Positions 54,841 to 64,000 of a stretch of DNA of 64,000 nucleotides are shown piece after piece. The DNA is from Haberlea rhodopensis. Its lineage: Eukaryota; Streptophyta; Magnoliopsida; Lamiales; Gesneriaceae. The stretch spans positions 1,426,001-1,490,000 of the forward strand of contig CAJQUN010000021.1 of NCBI GenBank assembly GCA_907163345.1, read 5' to 3'. Both the position numbers and the translations under genes were made by a program. The stretch's first letter is position 1. The number at the start of each line of letters is the position of its first letter. The notes under the pieces were generated by a model, which saw only the letters and a program-made list of their open reading frames with translations, did no database searches and had not been told where the DNA came from.

Positions 54841-56068
54841 GGGATAATACCTGATATGGTCTCTCTTATTTACACGCATATCCGATTTAGTCTCTCTTGT
54901 TTGCACTGACCCGACTTAGTCCTTCAAAGTTTTCTAATTTTTCTCAAATCAGTCTTAACCGTTAAATGCACAGTTAAAACTAACGGAAAGGACTGAATCG
55001 GGTCACTTAAAACTTCAGGGACTGAATCGGGAATTGATGCAAATATTATGGACTGACTCGAGTCATTAAAAAGATTTTGTGACTTAATTTTCAATTTTTA
55101 ATTATTATAGCAATTAATATGGATATTTATTTTTATTTGTGGTACTTTTTTGTAAAAATAGTTTATTTAAATTATGATATAATATATTAAATTTTTCATA
55201 AAATCATTTTTTAACTCAAACAAACAAAAGAAAAATCAATATCATATTAATATACAAATATATTTCGATGGCAAGTTTACTTAAATAAGATATATTTTTG
55301 ATTTCATTAAATTATGTATATCAGATGTGTCATCAATTTATAAGAAAATTATTTCATTTTGATAAATTAAATAAATTTTGTGATAAATTAAATAATTTTT
55401 GTTGTAAATTAATGACATTTTTTATAATTATTTAAATTACGATATAATATATTAAATTCTACATTTTTCACAAGATGATTTAAATAATTATAAAAAATAT
55501 CATCAATTTATAAAAAAAGTTATTTTATTTATCAAAAAATTATTTATTATCAAAAAGAAAATAATTTTTTAATAAATTGATGACACATCTGATTGACATA
55601 ATTTAATGAAATCAAAAATATATCTTATTTAATAAATAAACTAGTCATCGGAATATATTTTGTATATCAATATGCTATTGATTTTTCTTTTATTTTGTTT
55701 GAGTGAAAAATGGTTTTATGTAGAATTTAATTTATTATATCATTACTTAAATATAATAATTTTACAAAAAATTGTCAAAATTATAAATAAAGTATCCATA
55801 TTAATTATAATAATTTAAAGAATTAAGTCACCCAATCTTTTTAAATGACCCGAATCAGTCCCTAATGTTTGCATCAATTCCTGATTCAGTCCCTGATGTT
55901 TTAAGTTACCCGATTCAGTCCTTTCCGTTAGTTTTAACGGTGCATTTAACGATTATGACTGATTGTGACAAATTAGAAAACTAGAAGGACTAAATCGGGT
56001 CAGTGCAAACAAGAGGGACTAAATCGAAAATATGTGCAAACAAGATGGATCATTTCATGTATTACCCC
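54841..56068. mobile_element. Foldback Mutator-like (MULE/MITE) element with 9-bp TSD
   Basis: 9-bp TSD TCAATATTT at 54,832-54,840 and 56,069-56,077. Terminal inverted repeats start GGGATAATACCTGATATGG and (reverse) GGGGTAATACATGAAATG. They extend with good similarity for hundreds of bases, including the blocks GACTGAATCGGG, AACTAACGGAAAGGACTG and ATTTCATTAAATTATG on both arms. Nearly the whole 1,228 bp is a long inverted repeat centred near 55,455. No transposase ORF. The 9-bp TSD is the mark of Mutator-like elements. Confidence 0.85.
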
Positions 56069-56127
56069 TCAATATTTTGCTTAAGTAGATTTTACGTCAC
56101 AAAAGTGTACTTCCTTGTAATTTCTCC

Positions 56128-56277
56128 AAAATAGCTTGCATTTGTAGTGGGCTTTTCGAAATTATGTTCTCCATATTGTAATGGGCTTGGACTTCAAAGC
56201 CCAATCCTCATGCATCTATCATCTATTTTCTTAAAACTAAATCTGTTTATTATTATTATTTTTGAATGTCAATATTT
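56128..56277 (+). repeat. Direct repeat, right copy
   Basis: Intact copy of the sequence at 54,695-54,840. It continues into TTGCTTAATAG, matching TTGCTTAAGTAG after the insertion. Confidence 0.85.
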
Positions 56278-56289
56278 TGCTTAATAGTA

Positions 56290-56850
56290 AAACCTAGTAT
56301 TGATTCTCAACTAAGATCAACATCAAGAGTAAAAATCGAATAGAACACTATAAAATAATCTTAAGTTAAGATTGATAAATGGGAAAGCTCGTGAATTCCT
56401 CGACAGGCCGATGAGTAATTGATAAACTCGTTAAAAGAATATCATCGTAGTCGAAAAATAAATCGAACGGTTAGGCCAAACAAATGGGATTAAATTCACA
56501 AGAATATCCAAATAAAAATTGAAGCCCTGGAGTCCAAAGGTTCTCATGTCATCCGCAAAGCCCAATTCTTTGAATTATAGACATAATAATAATAGAGGCT
56601 CAAATGAGATTGAAGTAAAGAAAAAATCAAATCAAATCAAAAGTACTTTAAAGTAGCACAAAGATAAGATCTTGTACTTAGATCCTCTGGCCAAACACAA
56701 ATTATAGCTAAAGACGACACAAAATACAGATAGGGGCTATTTAGGCATGTACTTTTTTTCCTCCTTTTCAGATTGAAATACGTGAAGGGTTGCTACATTT
56801 TGAATTGACATGTGTGTGTCTACACGAACATAATACTAACTAACTTGATA
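56290..56850. other. AT-rich DNA, nothing recognised
   Basis: No supported feature. Confidence 0.35.
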
Positions 56851-56854
56851 ATAA

Positions 56855-57190
56855 TGGCGTAAAGTGTATTTTGTTGCTTCAAAAGTTTATATCAAGTGTT
56901 TGAGTTGAGTGATGCCATTAGTGTCATCTCATGTGATGATCATAGCATCAATTTATAGAAGTAGGATAGCCAGCTGTACTTGGGCAAAGAAACATGGAAT
57001 AGTAGTATGAACTCTGGTGGAATCCAGCAATCAAATTGTGGTTCGAAATTTATGATGCACTTGTTTCAATCCATAGAGAGATTTACGAAGATGACAAACG
57101 AGAGTTTTTTCCGCTAGCTGGTAGCCATAGAATATAAACTACTCTTAAGATCACCATGAATAAGTGTATTTGAAAGTTCATCTGATGTAA
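56855..57190 (-). pseudogene. Copia reverse transcriptase relic
   Basis: The minus frame from 57,102 reads LVCHLRKSLYGLKQ, a hallmark of Ty1/copia reverse transcriptase. It continues in the same frame to IDAMIIT-stop-DDTNGITQ, the remnant of YVDDMIITG with the second catalytic Asp now Ala. Three to four stops interrupt it. Upstream (57,109-57,190) another frame gives LIHGDLKSS, the remnant of the FLHGDL motif. This is an old fragment of a family different from the SIRE-like element. Confidence 0.75.
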
Positions 57191-57199
57191 ACCCTATAC

Positions 57200-57984
57200 G
57201 AATTTATATGAGGACGAATGGATAAAATGGGTCACTCCACACCGAGAGAATCTTTGTTTGTTATGTTGCGTGCTGCTCTATTATTTGCCGATGCAATTGC
57301 TAATCTTTCCTCTTCATGTACGGTTATCTGATGCTATGGAGGGACTTACTATTTTCCAAGTAAATTAAATGAGGTAGTTCTACATGGTGGAGTGATCTAC
57401 CCCGATTGGATGCCATGAGATGGTAGCAATCATTGGATGTGAATATTCTCATCGAAGTTGGATGATAATATCATTGTACAATGGTTTGATGTGCTTCTAT
57501 CCCTTCTTTAAAAAGGTTCCTATTATTGGATCGGGTACTTGATCAAACTTTAAGTGCACCAACCGAAAGAAGTCTTTAAATGAATGAAGTAGGACTTGAA
57601 ATCAAAATACATTTGAAAGGATATCTTTAACCAGGTGAGTTCTGAAGTCTTAATCCCAACATAAAAAGTAGATTTAATATTAATCTTGAATTATTTTGGG
57701 CTAGACCCACATATTAGAAAAACAAAAGATTGCTCAATATTAGCTAAAGGGTAAGGGTATGTTTGATGTTGTTGATTAGGCATGTATGGTTATTATTTTT
57801 TTAATCTCATGTGTGAAGGTTATGTATTAGTAATCCATCTTTGTTTACAATTATTTAAAACCAATAAAAAAATGTAAACAAAATAACATCTATACCCACC
57901 TTTTTATATTATTTTAAATTTGAAATTTTCGCTTAAAATTCAACTTATTCCAATAGCATAATCAAAAAAATTGAAATTTCCACC
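57200..57984. other. Unassigned DNA upstream of the third Tekay-like element
   Basis: No clear coding motif. A weak pair of GGGTATNNNTGATG-like termini at about 57,760 and 57,895 is discussed among the rejected observations. Confidence 0.35.
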
Positions 57985-58202
57985 ATAGGATACAGGATTT
58001 TGATAGTCTCTACTCTAGGAGTAGTGTAAATCTATAGTTTAAACATTCATTATTGAGAATGTAATTAATTAGCTTTTGGAAATTCTAACTTGGCCTGTAA
58101 TCTTATTAGCTCAAAGCTACAATCGACGCCCTAAGAAGTTATAAATGCATGTTTAGTCCCTAATATGTTATTACGATGATGTTAAGGTAGGAAGACCCTA
58201 CA
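57985..58202 (+). repeat. 5' LTR remnant of third Tekay-like element
   Basis: GTCTCTACTCTAGGAGTAG to AGACCCTACA matches the last ~220 bases of the LTR at 39,500-39,722. Everything upstream is missing. Confidence 0.8.
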
Positions 58203-58206
58203 TTAG

Positions 58207-58218
58207 TGGTATCAGAGC
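58207..58218 (+). other. Primer-binding site (initiator tRNA-Met type)
   Basis: TGGTATCAGAGC four bases after the LTR remnant. Confidence 0.88.
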
Positions 58219-58408
58219 AGTGGTTAGATAACCCGGGAATGAGTGAAGGGTAGCCTTAGCAATAAGTTGGCTAGGTGCTTACTTTGAAACATGTTTTGTG
58301 CATATGTTGCGTATGAAGTATATGATGTTACACTAACATGTTTTGTTTCTCTAACGATGTATTATATGAACTGCTTTTGGGTATTGTTGTTAACCCTTGT
58401 GTTGCAGT

Positions 58409-59839
58409 ATGGCAGCAAATGTGGAAGTGGGTGACGCTGTGAGTGTCAACGCAAGTGCCGGACGTACGAATCCCCTACCCCCGCCAGCCTTTGGCGAAGA
58501 ACCGTCTGAGCAGCAATTACTACATGGGGAACTGAGCTTGACTCAATTTCTTGCATACCGACCTCCGACATTTGAAGGAACGGAGACAGGGGAACAGGCA
58601 GAAGAGTGGTTGGAAAGGATAGAGCAAATATTTGTGGCAGCTCCTTGTGCTAAGACAACCTGGATCAGACTAGCGGAGTTCTAGTTGGCCAAGAAGGCGT
58701 TGATGTGGTGGAAGACCACAGTAGTAGAGCAAGAGGCTCAAGGTCATGAAGTTAATTGGAAGCTGTTCAGAACTCGGTTTCTGACCCGCTATTTCTCAGC
58801 TGCTGCACGGCAGGCCAAGGAAGATAAATTCACTAACCTCAAGCAAGGTCACATGCCGGTGTCAGATTATGCTCTCCAATACTGTTCCTTGCTCAGATAT
58901 GTGCCTCACATCGCCGCAAGTACTCAGGCAAAGATGAGGAACTTTATGAAAGGCTTGAGGCCTGAACTGTATGACAGGGTGGTCACTTATGGCCCTGCTT
59001 GTTTTGATGATGCACTTTCAAGGGCTGAGTTAGCCGAGCTGGGAGTTGGTACATATCATGATGCCGTGCCACCTCCAGCACCCCCTCAGAGGTCCACTTC
59101 TGACAATTTGAAACCAAGGGGTGATCAATTCAAGCCAAAGGGAAACACTTCGGCTTCAAGATTCAGTGGTAAGAGGCCCGAGAATCGTTGGATAGGAAAC
59201 CGTAAGAATAACGCCCCATCAGGAAGAGGCCAGTCTCAGGGAGGCAGGTTTGGGGAGGTTCAGTGCTCTCTTTGTGGGCAATCACATATGACCAAAGACT
59301 GCGTAGGTTGCTATGTTTGTGGCAATAAGGGCCACTTTGCTCGGCAGTGTCCCAATCGGGAGGGACAACAGAACTCTGCGGGGAGGCCTGCGGACAGAGC
59401 AGTGCAGCACAGGCCACCGTTTGTGCCAAGGCAGCATGGAGGTCAGCCTATGGGGCCACCTCAAGGGCAGGTTTATGCATTGACGAGGGAGCAGGCTACA
59501 ACGGCTCCGGAAGAGGTGATAGCGGGTACGTATCTTTTATTTATGCACCCTGCTTTTATATTGATAGATACAGGTGCGCCACACTCTTTTGTGTCGACAA
59601 GTTTTGTGGAAAGGTACCACATATGCACTTCTCCGTCGCCCACGCCTCTAGTAGTCTCGACACCCGCTAGAAGAAGTTTGATGGCTGATCGGATTGTCTA
59701 TGATGGCCTCATTTATTTTGAGGATAGCAAGCTAAGGTCAGATTTGATTGATCGGGGAATGTCAAATTTTGACTGCTTTGTGAGTGTTGATGTTCAGAAA
59801 CAGCTTTCAAGACTAGATTTGGGCACTATGGATTCTTAG
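58409..59839 (+). pseudogene. Tekay-like gag and partial protease with amber stop
   Basis: ATG at 58,409 (MAANVEVGDAVSVNAS). TAG at 58,682-58,684 replaces the CAG of EFQLAKK. Reading on in the same frame gives KKALMWWKTT, zinc knuckles CSLCGQSHMTKDC and CYVCGNKGHFARQC, and protease LIDTGAPHSFV (usual LIDTGASHSF). At about 59,800 a deletion of several hundred bases joins the protease directly to reverse transcriptase, and the frame closes at 59,839. Confidence 0.88.
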
Positions 59840-61889
59840 TCATGACCTTTGGGGTGACGAATGCCGCAACTGTGTTTATGAGTCTGATGAACAAGGGGGT
59901 TCCAACCATATTTGGATCGGTTCGTCATTGTTTTCATTGACGATGTACTTATTTACTCCCGAACTGAAGAGGGACACGTAAAGCGCTTGAGGGTAGTACT
60001 CCAGATCCTTAGGGATCATTAGTTATATGCAAAGCTCAGTAAGTGCGAGTTTTGGTTGAGCAGTATGGTGTTCTTGAGTCATGTTATGTCTAGCTGAGGG
60101 ATGTCTGTAGATCCCAAGAAGGCCGAGGCTGTGTGTTGATGCAAGATAAGCACGTGGTAACTTATGCTTCGAGGCAGTTGAAGCCTCATAAGACGAGATA
60201 CCCAGTTCATGGTAACTTATGCTTCGAGGCTGGCGGCCATCATTTTCTCCTTGAAGATTTGACGGCATTATCTATATGGTACTTCATTACCATTTTTCGG
60301 ACCATAAGAGCCTGAAGTTTCTATTCACTCAGGCTGAACTGAATATGAGGCAAGGAAGATGGATGGATTCACTCAAAGATTTTGATTGTGAAATTGAGTA
60401 CCATCCTGGTAAAGTAAGTTTGATGGCAGACGCCTTTGAAGGTTAAGAGTACTATTGAGGACGCTATGTGTTTATCAACGATAATGACTTCTTATTGCCA
60501 TCTGGGCTATGATTTAGATGTGGACACGTCGCCGGTGCGAGTGTCAACCTTGTTGGCTGAGCCGGACATATTTGAGACTATCAGGAAAGCCCAGAGATCT
60601 GATGATGAGGTTCATAGATGGTCATTGATAGTACTTCGAGGGCAACCATCAAAGTTCAGAATAGCAGAAGATGATTCCTTAAGGCTGGGCAACCGATGGG
60701 TAATCCCAGATTCACCAGAGTTGCGTAGAGGAATATTGGAGCGAGCCCACAGTAGTCGGTTCAGTATCCACCCAGGAGGAAGAAAGATGTACAAGGACCT
60801 ATGCGGTCAATTCTGGTGGAGACGCATGAAGCGTAATATTATGGCCTTTGTCAAGATGTTTAATCTACCAGCAGGTTACGGCAGAAAGGCAGAGGCCTGG
60901 TGGCGAGCTGAAGAGCTTGGAGGTACCTAAGTGGGAGTGGGAGCACATATCTATGGACTTCGTGACCCACTTGCCAAGGACGGCCTAGGGATTTGATACG
61001 TTTTTGGTGATCGTAGATAGTCTGAGGAAGGTGGCTCACTTCATCCCTTATCGTGTGTCTTTCACGAACCTAAAGATGGCCCAATCATATGTGCGGGATG
61101 TGGTGAGGATGCATGGAAGAAACTAGTCTTGATTTTGTGTCTGATAGAGACCCAAGGTTTACTCCTCATTTCTGGTAGGGTCTTCAGACAGCTTTGGGCA
61201 CAGAGGTGAGACTGAGTACAGATTTTCACCCTCAGACAGGTGGTCAGACGAAGCGTACCATACGGATGCTTGAGGACATGTTGAGGGCATGTGTTTTGGA
61301 ATTTAATACTCCATGGCAAGATTCAGTGCCACTAGTAGAGTTCTCTTATGATAACAGCTATTAGGTGAGCATTCAGATGGCTCCATTCGAGGCCCTTGGC
61401 GGTCGACGTTGTAGGTCACCGTTGTGCTGGGAGGACTTGACTAGTAAGACGGTCGGAGGGTCGGAATTGATTGAGGATATGGAAGAAAAGATTAAGATGA
61501 TACGCCAAAAGATGAAAGCGGCTCAGGATAGGCAAGCAACCTATGCCAATAAGCGGCGGCGACCGCTAGAATTCCAAGTAGGAGACAAGGTCTTCTTGAA
61601 AATCTCACCCTTCAAGGGTGTAGTTCATTTTGGTATGCGGGGGAAGTTATCCCTGAGAAATATGAGCCAGATCCGTCTCATGTATTGCAGCCTACTGAAG
61701 TGCAGTTGGACTCAGATGTATCCTGCGTTGAACGACCGGTCAGAATTCTGGATCGGGAGGATCACATATTTACGAAGTAAAGTTTTACAGATGATTAAAG
61801 TTCAGTGGGATCGTCGGGGTGTCAAGGAGGCTACGTGGGAGACGGAACGGCATATGTTACAGTATTACCTGGAACTATTTCTGGTATGA
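59840..61889 (+). pseudogene. Tekay-like pol remnants
   Basis: Pieces in several frames: FIDDVLIYSRT (about 59,940), YAKLSKCEFWLSS (about 60,030), then a deletion to LMQDKHVVTYASRQLKPH (60,136). A 21-base duplication follows (60,155-60,175 and 60,210-60,230), then integrase zinc region HPGGRKMYKDLCGQFWWRR (about 60,770) and YGRRCRSPLCW-like GGRRCRSPLCWEDL (61,395). The tail is GMRGKLS and VQWDRRGVKEATWETER (about 61,800), the chromodomain end. Non-functional. Confidence 0.87.
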
Positions 61890-61958
61890 TTTATGTTTAG
61901 TTTCATTTGGGTAAGTGCATGCGATTTCGAGGACGAAATCTTATAAGTAGGGGAGTAA

Positions 61959-62645
61959 TGTGATGCCCCGAAATTAATTATATGCAATTTAGGCATTAAT
62001 TATGTTTATATGATGAATTATGTTGATAATTGATTTATGTGTTGAAATTAATTATCGTGTTGAAATGCTTAGTCACATGATAGGCGTGACCCGGGGTTGC
62101 ATTTCAGGGTGCATGTTATGCATGTTAGAAAATGAGGTGTTAACATGATTTAATTATGTTGATTGTTAATTATGAGGAAAGCATGATTTTAGTGGAAGTT
62201 AATTGCATTTTGTAAATGCTTGTAAAAATACCATGTTGGAGTATTTTATGAATCATGTTAAGTTTGGGGTGCAATTTTTAAATTAATCCACAACCCCTTT
62301 TAACCCTTTACCCATCACTTTAACCCCACTTTATCCTTACTCTTTTAAAAATCCCCAATTCACTCTCAAACCCTACCAATTTCACTATTTTCGTTTTTGA
62401 GCAAAAGTGGAAGGAGAAATCTTCACAAAACCTTTGTTTGTGAGATTTATTGTAGGATTTAGAGTCCTTAAGAGGTATGGAACCCTTCCTAAAGTTTTTA
62501 TGATGTTTGGTGTTGAAATGGGTTAGCATTTTGTGTTTTATGTGGGTTTGTTTTGGGTATATGTTTTATATGTTTGGGGTATGATTTTTGAAGTGTTTTA
62601 TGTGGGTTTTAGTGTGTTTAAATTCTATGTCATTTGTGTAAAATA
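61959..62645 (+). repeat. 3' LTR remnant of third Tekay-like element
   Basis: TGTGATGCCCCGAAATT follows the purine tract AAGTAGGGGAGTAA. It follows the layout of 44,517 onward (CTTAGTCACATGATAGGCGTG, TTAAGAGGTATGG) but loses similarity at about 62,645. That is just before the place where the other Tekay LTRs carry the palindrome array. Confidence 0.75.
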
Positions 62646-64000
62646 TATTTATACTTTTTTTTTTCAATTTTACTAATAGCATTCATAAATTGGGTATCAT
62701 AATTTAAATATCTATCCATTTTAAAAATTATTCGATTTTCAAGAGCTATTGGGTTCTGGTGCATATAAATGACTACATTGTGATGTTAGTGACCATGGCT
62801 ATTTGTTAGTGTAATATCGAACATATATCATTCTACCAAACTTTATAGTTGATAACAAAGATGTAACACAAATTTTTTAAATGGCAGAGCAACTCAAGTT
62901 CCACGTTTGATCACTCTCAGAACAAAAACAAATTCTCTCCCAACAATTATTTTCAAATAATTACAATACCTTGCAATTCATTAAAATGAAAGGCATGATT
63001 GTGGCTCTGATACCAATTATTGAATCGAGTGCTTGTTGTTTTTATCAAAAGATGTAACTGGTTGTTAACAAGGCAACACAAATCATTTAAACTTACAACA
63101 ACCCAATCACCATATTTAGATTTCTCTAACCCAACAATTTGAGATAAATTAGTTTGCATAAGAACATAATTATATACTAAATTTATTGATATATTTATTA
63201 AGATATCAGACCGGAGCTAGAAGCAATTATTGTAAATAAGTATAGAGGAATTTATTTAAAACAAAAATTATTATTTTACATTTAAATAATCATGTTTTAA
63301 ATCTTCAAAACTATTTTTTTAAAAAAAATTTGTTACGTCACTATAAAATGAAATCGTATAATGTTATTAAATTCTTGAAAACATTTTATTATAATTGTCA
63401 ATTGAATGAGCACATACCTCCGTATTGAAATGTGAACCATTTTTTCATTGAAATGAAACGAATATCTATTGATGGACGAAAATACCCCCAACTTCTTTTC
63501 ACCAAAAAGTGAAGGGAGGGTAACTACGACTAAAGAAGGCGTGCTAGCACTTTAAGGTAATTTTTGTCTGAGCTCTGAGACACTTACTTTGGCTTGTGAA
63601 TTTTGATACGGATTAGGAAGGACATTTCTGTCTTTTCATGCCGACTTTTTTGTACGCTTTAATCAAGATCGGAAAGGGATGTATCATAAGACCAAGAAAC
63701 CGGACATTTAGAATATAATTAATTTTGATGTAACAAGCAATCAAATATTTTATTTTGTGGCAAAATTTAGTGAACAAAGTGCATTACATTACACTCCTGA
63801 CTTCAACACAGTCGTACCTAAAAAGGAGGCAAACCTTCGATACACGAAGTTCCTACTATGTACGAGGTCCGGGAAGGATCACTTTGCGTCTAATGTATCG
63901 TAGTACCTAATTAATTAATACAAAAAAGTTGAGCCATTTTAAAATCAATATTACTTACTAATTAGTGGATAATTATAGGCGAGTAGTCGATTTTTTAAAT
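62646..64000. other. AT-rich DNA with little recognised
   Basis: No supported ORF. A minus-strand TTGGTATCAGAGC lies at 63,004-63,016, and a possible SINE-like phrase at about 63,855-63,895; both are weak. No promoter or gene start could be supported. Confidence 0.4.
63004..63016 (-). other. Possible isolated primer-binding site
   Basis: On the minus strand TTGGTATCAGAGC has the core of the initiator tRNA-Met PBS. A possible LTR end (TTCA) lies 8 bases before it. No gag follows and no LTR pair is visible, so this may be the last trace of a copia element or chance. Confidence 0.35.

Larger units (their letters stand above)
57985..62645 (+). mobile_element. Third Tekay-like element, decayed, both LTRs truncated
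   Basis: A 5' LTR remnant (57,985-58,202), PBS, gag with one stop, fragmentary pol, purine tract and the first ~690 bases of a 3' LTR. No TSD. It is related to the 37,684 element but clearly another subfamily (LTR start TGTGATGCCCCGAAATT). Confidence 0.85.

Noticed and set aside
57755..57900. Tourist/Harbinger-like MITE suggested by GGGTATGTTTGATG and reverse GGGTATAGATG termini
   Set aside because: The termini match only partly and no 3-bp TSD could be fixed.
62646..64000. Right end considered as the promoter region of a host gene
   Set aside because: AT-rich with short blocks but no convincing TATA/start/ORF arrangement inside the window.

Overview
This is plant nuclear DNA, most likely from a eudicot with a repeat-rich genome. 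The species cannot be assigned from sequence alone. No host gene could be supported. Almost every coding signal is retrotransposon gag or pol, and most of it is broken. No CRISPR array, rRNA or tRNA gene, or bacterial operon was seen. The value of the window lies in its nested insertions. Several can be dated relative to each other from intact 5-bp or 9-bp target-site duplications (TSDs).

Left half (1-28,760). The oldest layer is an L1-type LINE on the minus strand, with its reverse transcriptase at 27,770-28,760 and its C-terminal part at 1-912. A minus-strand, Tat-like LTR retrotransposon (913-27,769) splits it. That element kept its LTRs, primer-binding region and a 3' region full of tandem repeats, but no recognisable pol. 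Inside it sit: a solo SIRE-like copia LTR (4,894-13,139) that was later split by a complete, pol-less Athila-like element (5,727-12,860, TSD GTAAT); a second solo SIRE-like LTR (14,062-15,259); a chromovirus (Tekay/Del-like) element with the unusual order LTR-internal-LTR-truncated internal (15,851-24,870); and a solo copia LTR of another family (25,757-27,251, TSD CAGCC).

Middle (28,800-50,600). A CCCGGG-containing minisatellite was split by an Athila-related LTR. That LTR was split by a full SIRE-like copia element (29,690-49,173, TSD GAGAT). The copia element's third ORF was in turn split by a full Tekay-like element (37,684-46,587, TSD TGCGA).

Right part (50,600-64,000). This holds remnants of a plus-strand Tat-like element with an octamer array, a second copy of the CCCGGG minisatellite, a diverged ~215-bp tandem repeat, a foldback Mutator-like element (54,841-56,068, 9-bp TSD) inside an older ~196-bp tandem duplication, a copia reverse transcriptase relic, a heavily decayed third Tekay-like element (57,985-62,645), and about 1.3 kb of AT-rich DNA with little recognisable.

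The most striking unexplained signal is an array inside the LTRs of three otherwise different elements (one Athila-like, two Tekay-like). Each carries about eight copies of a 14-bp palindrome, GGCGATCGATCGCC or close variants, laid out as four doublets with 21-22 bp between copy starts. The separate Athila-related LTR at 29,303-29,482 has the same doublet layout with a different palindrome core (GGCGTAGCTACGCC). Spacing is kept even where the linker sequence has been replaced between the two LTRs of one element.
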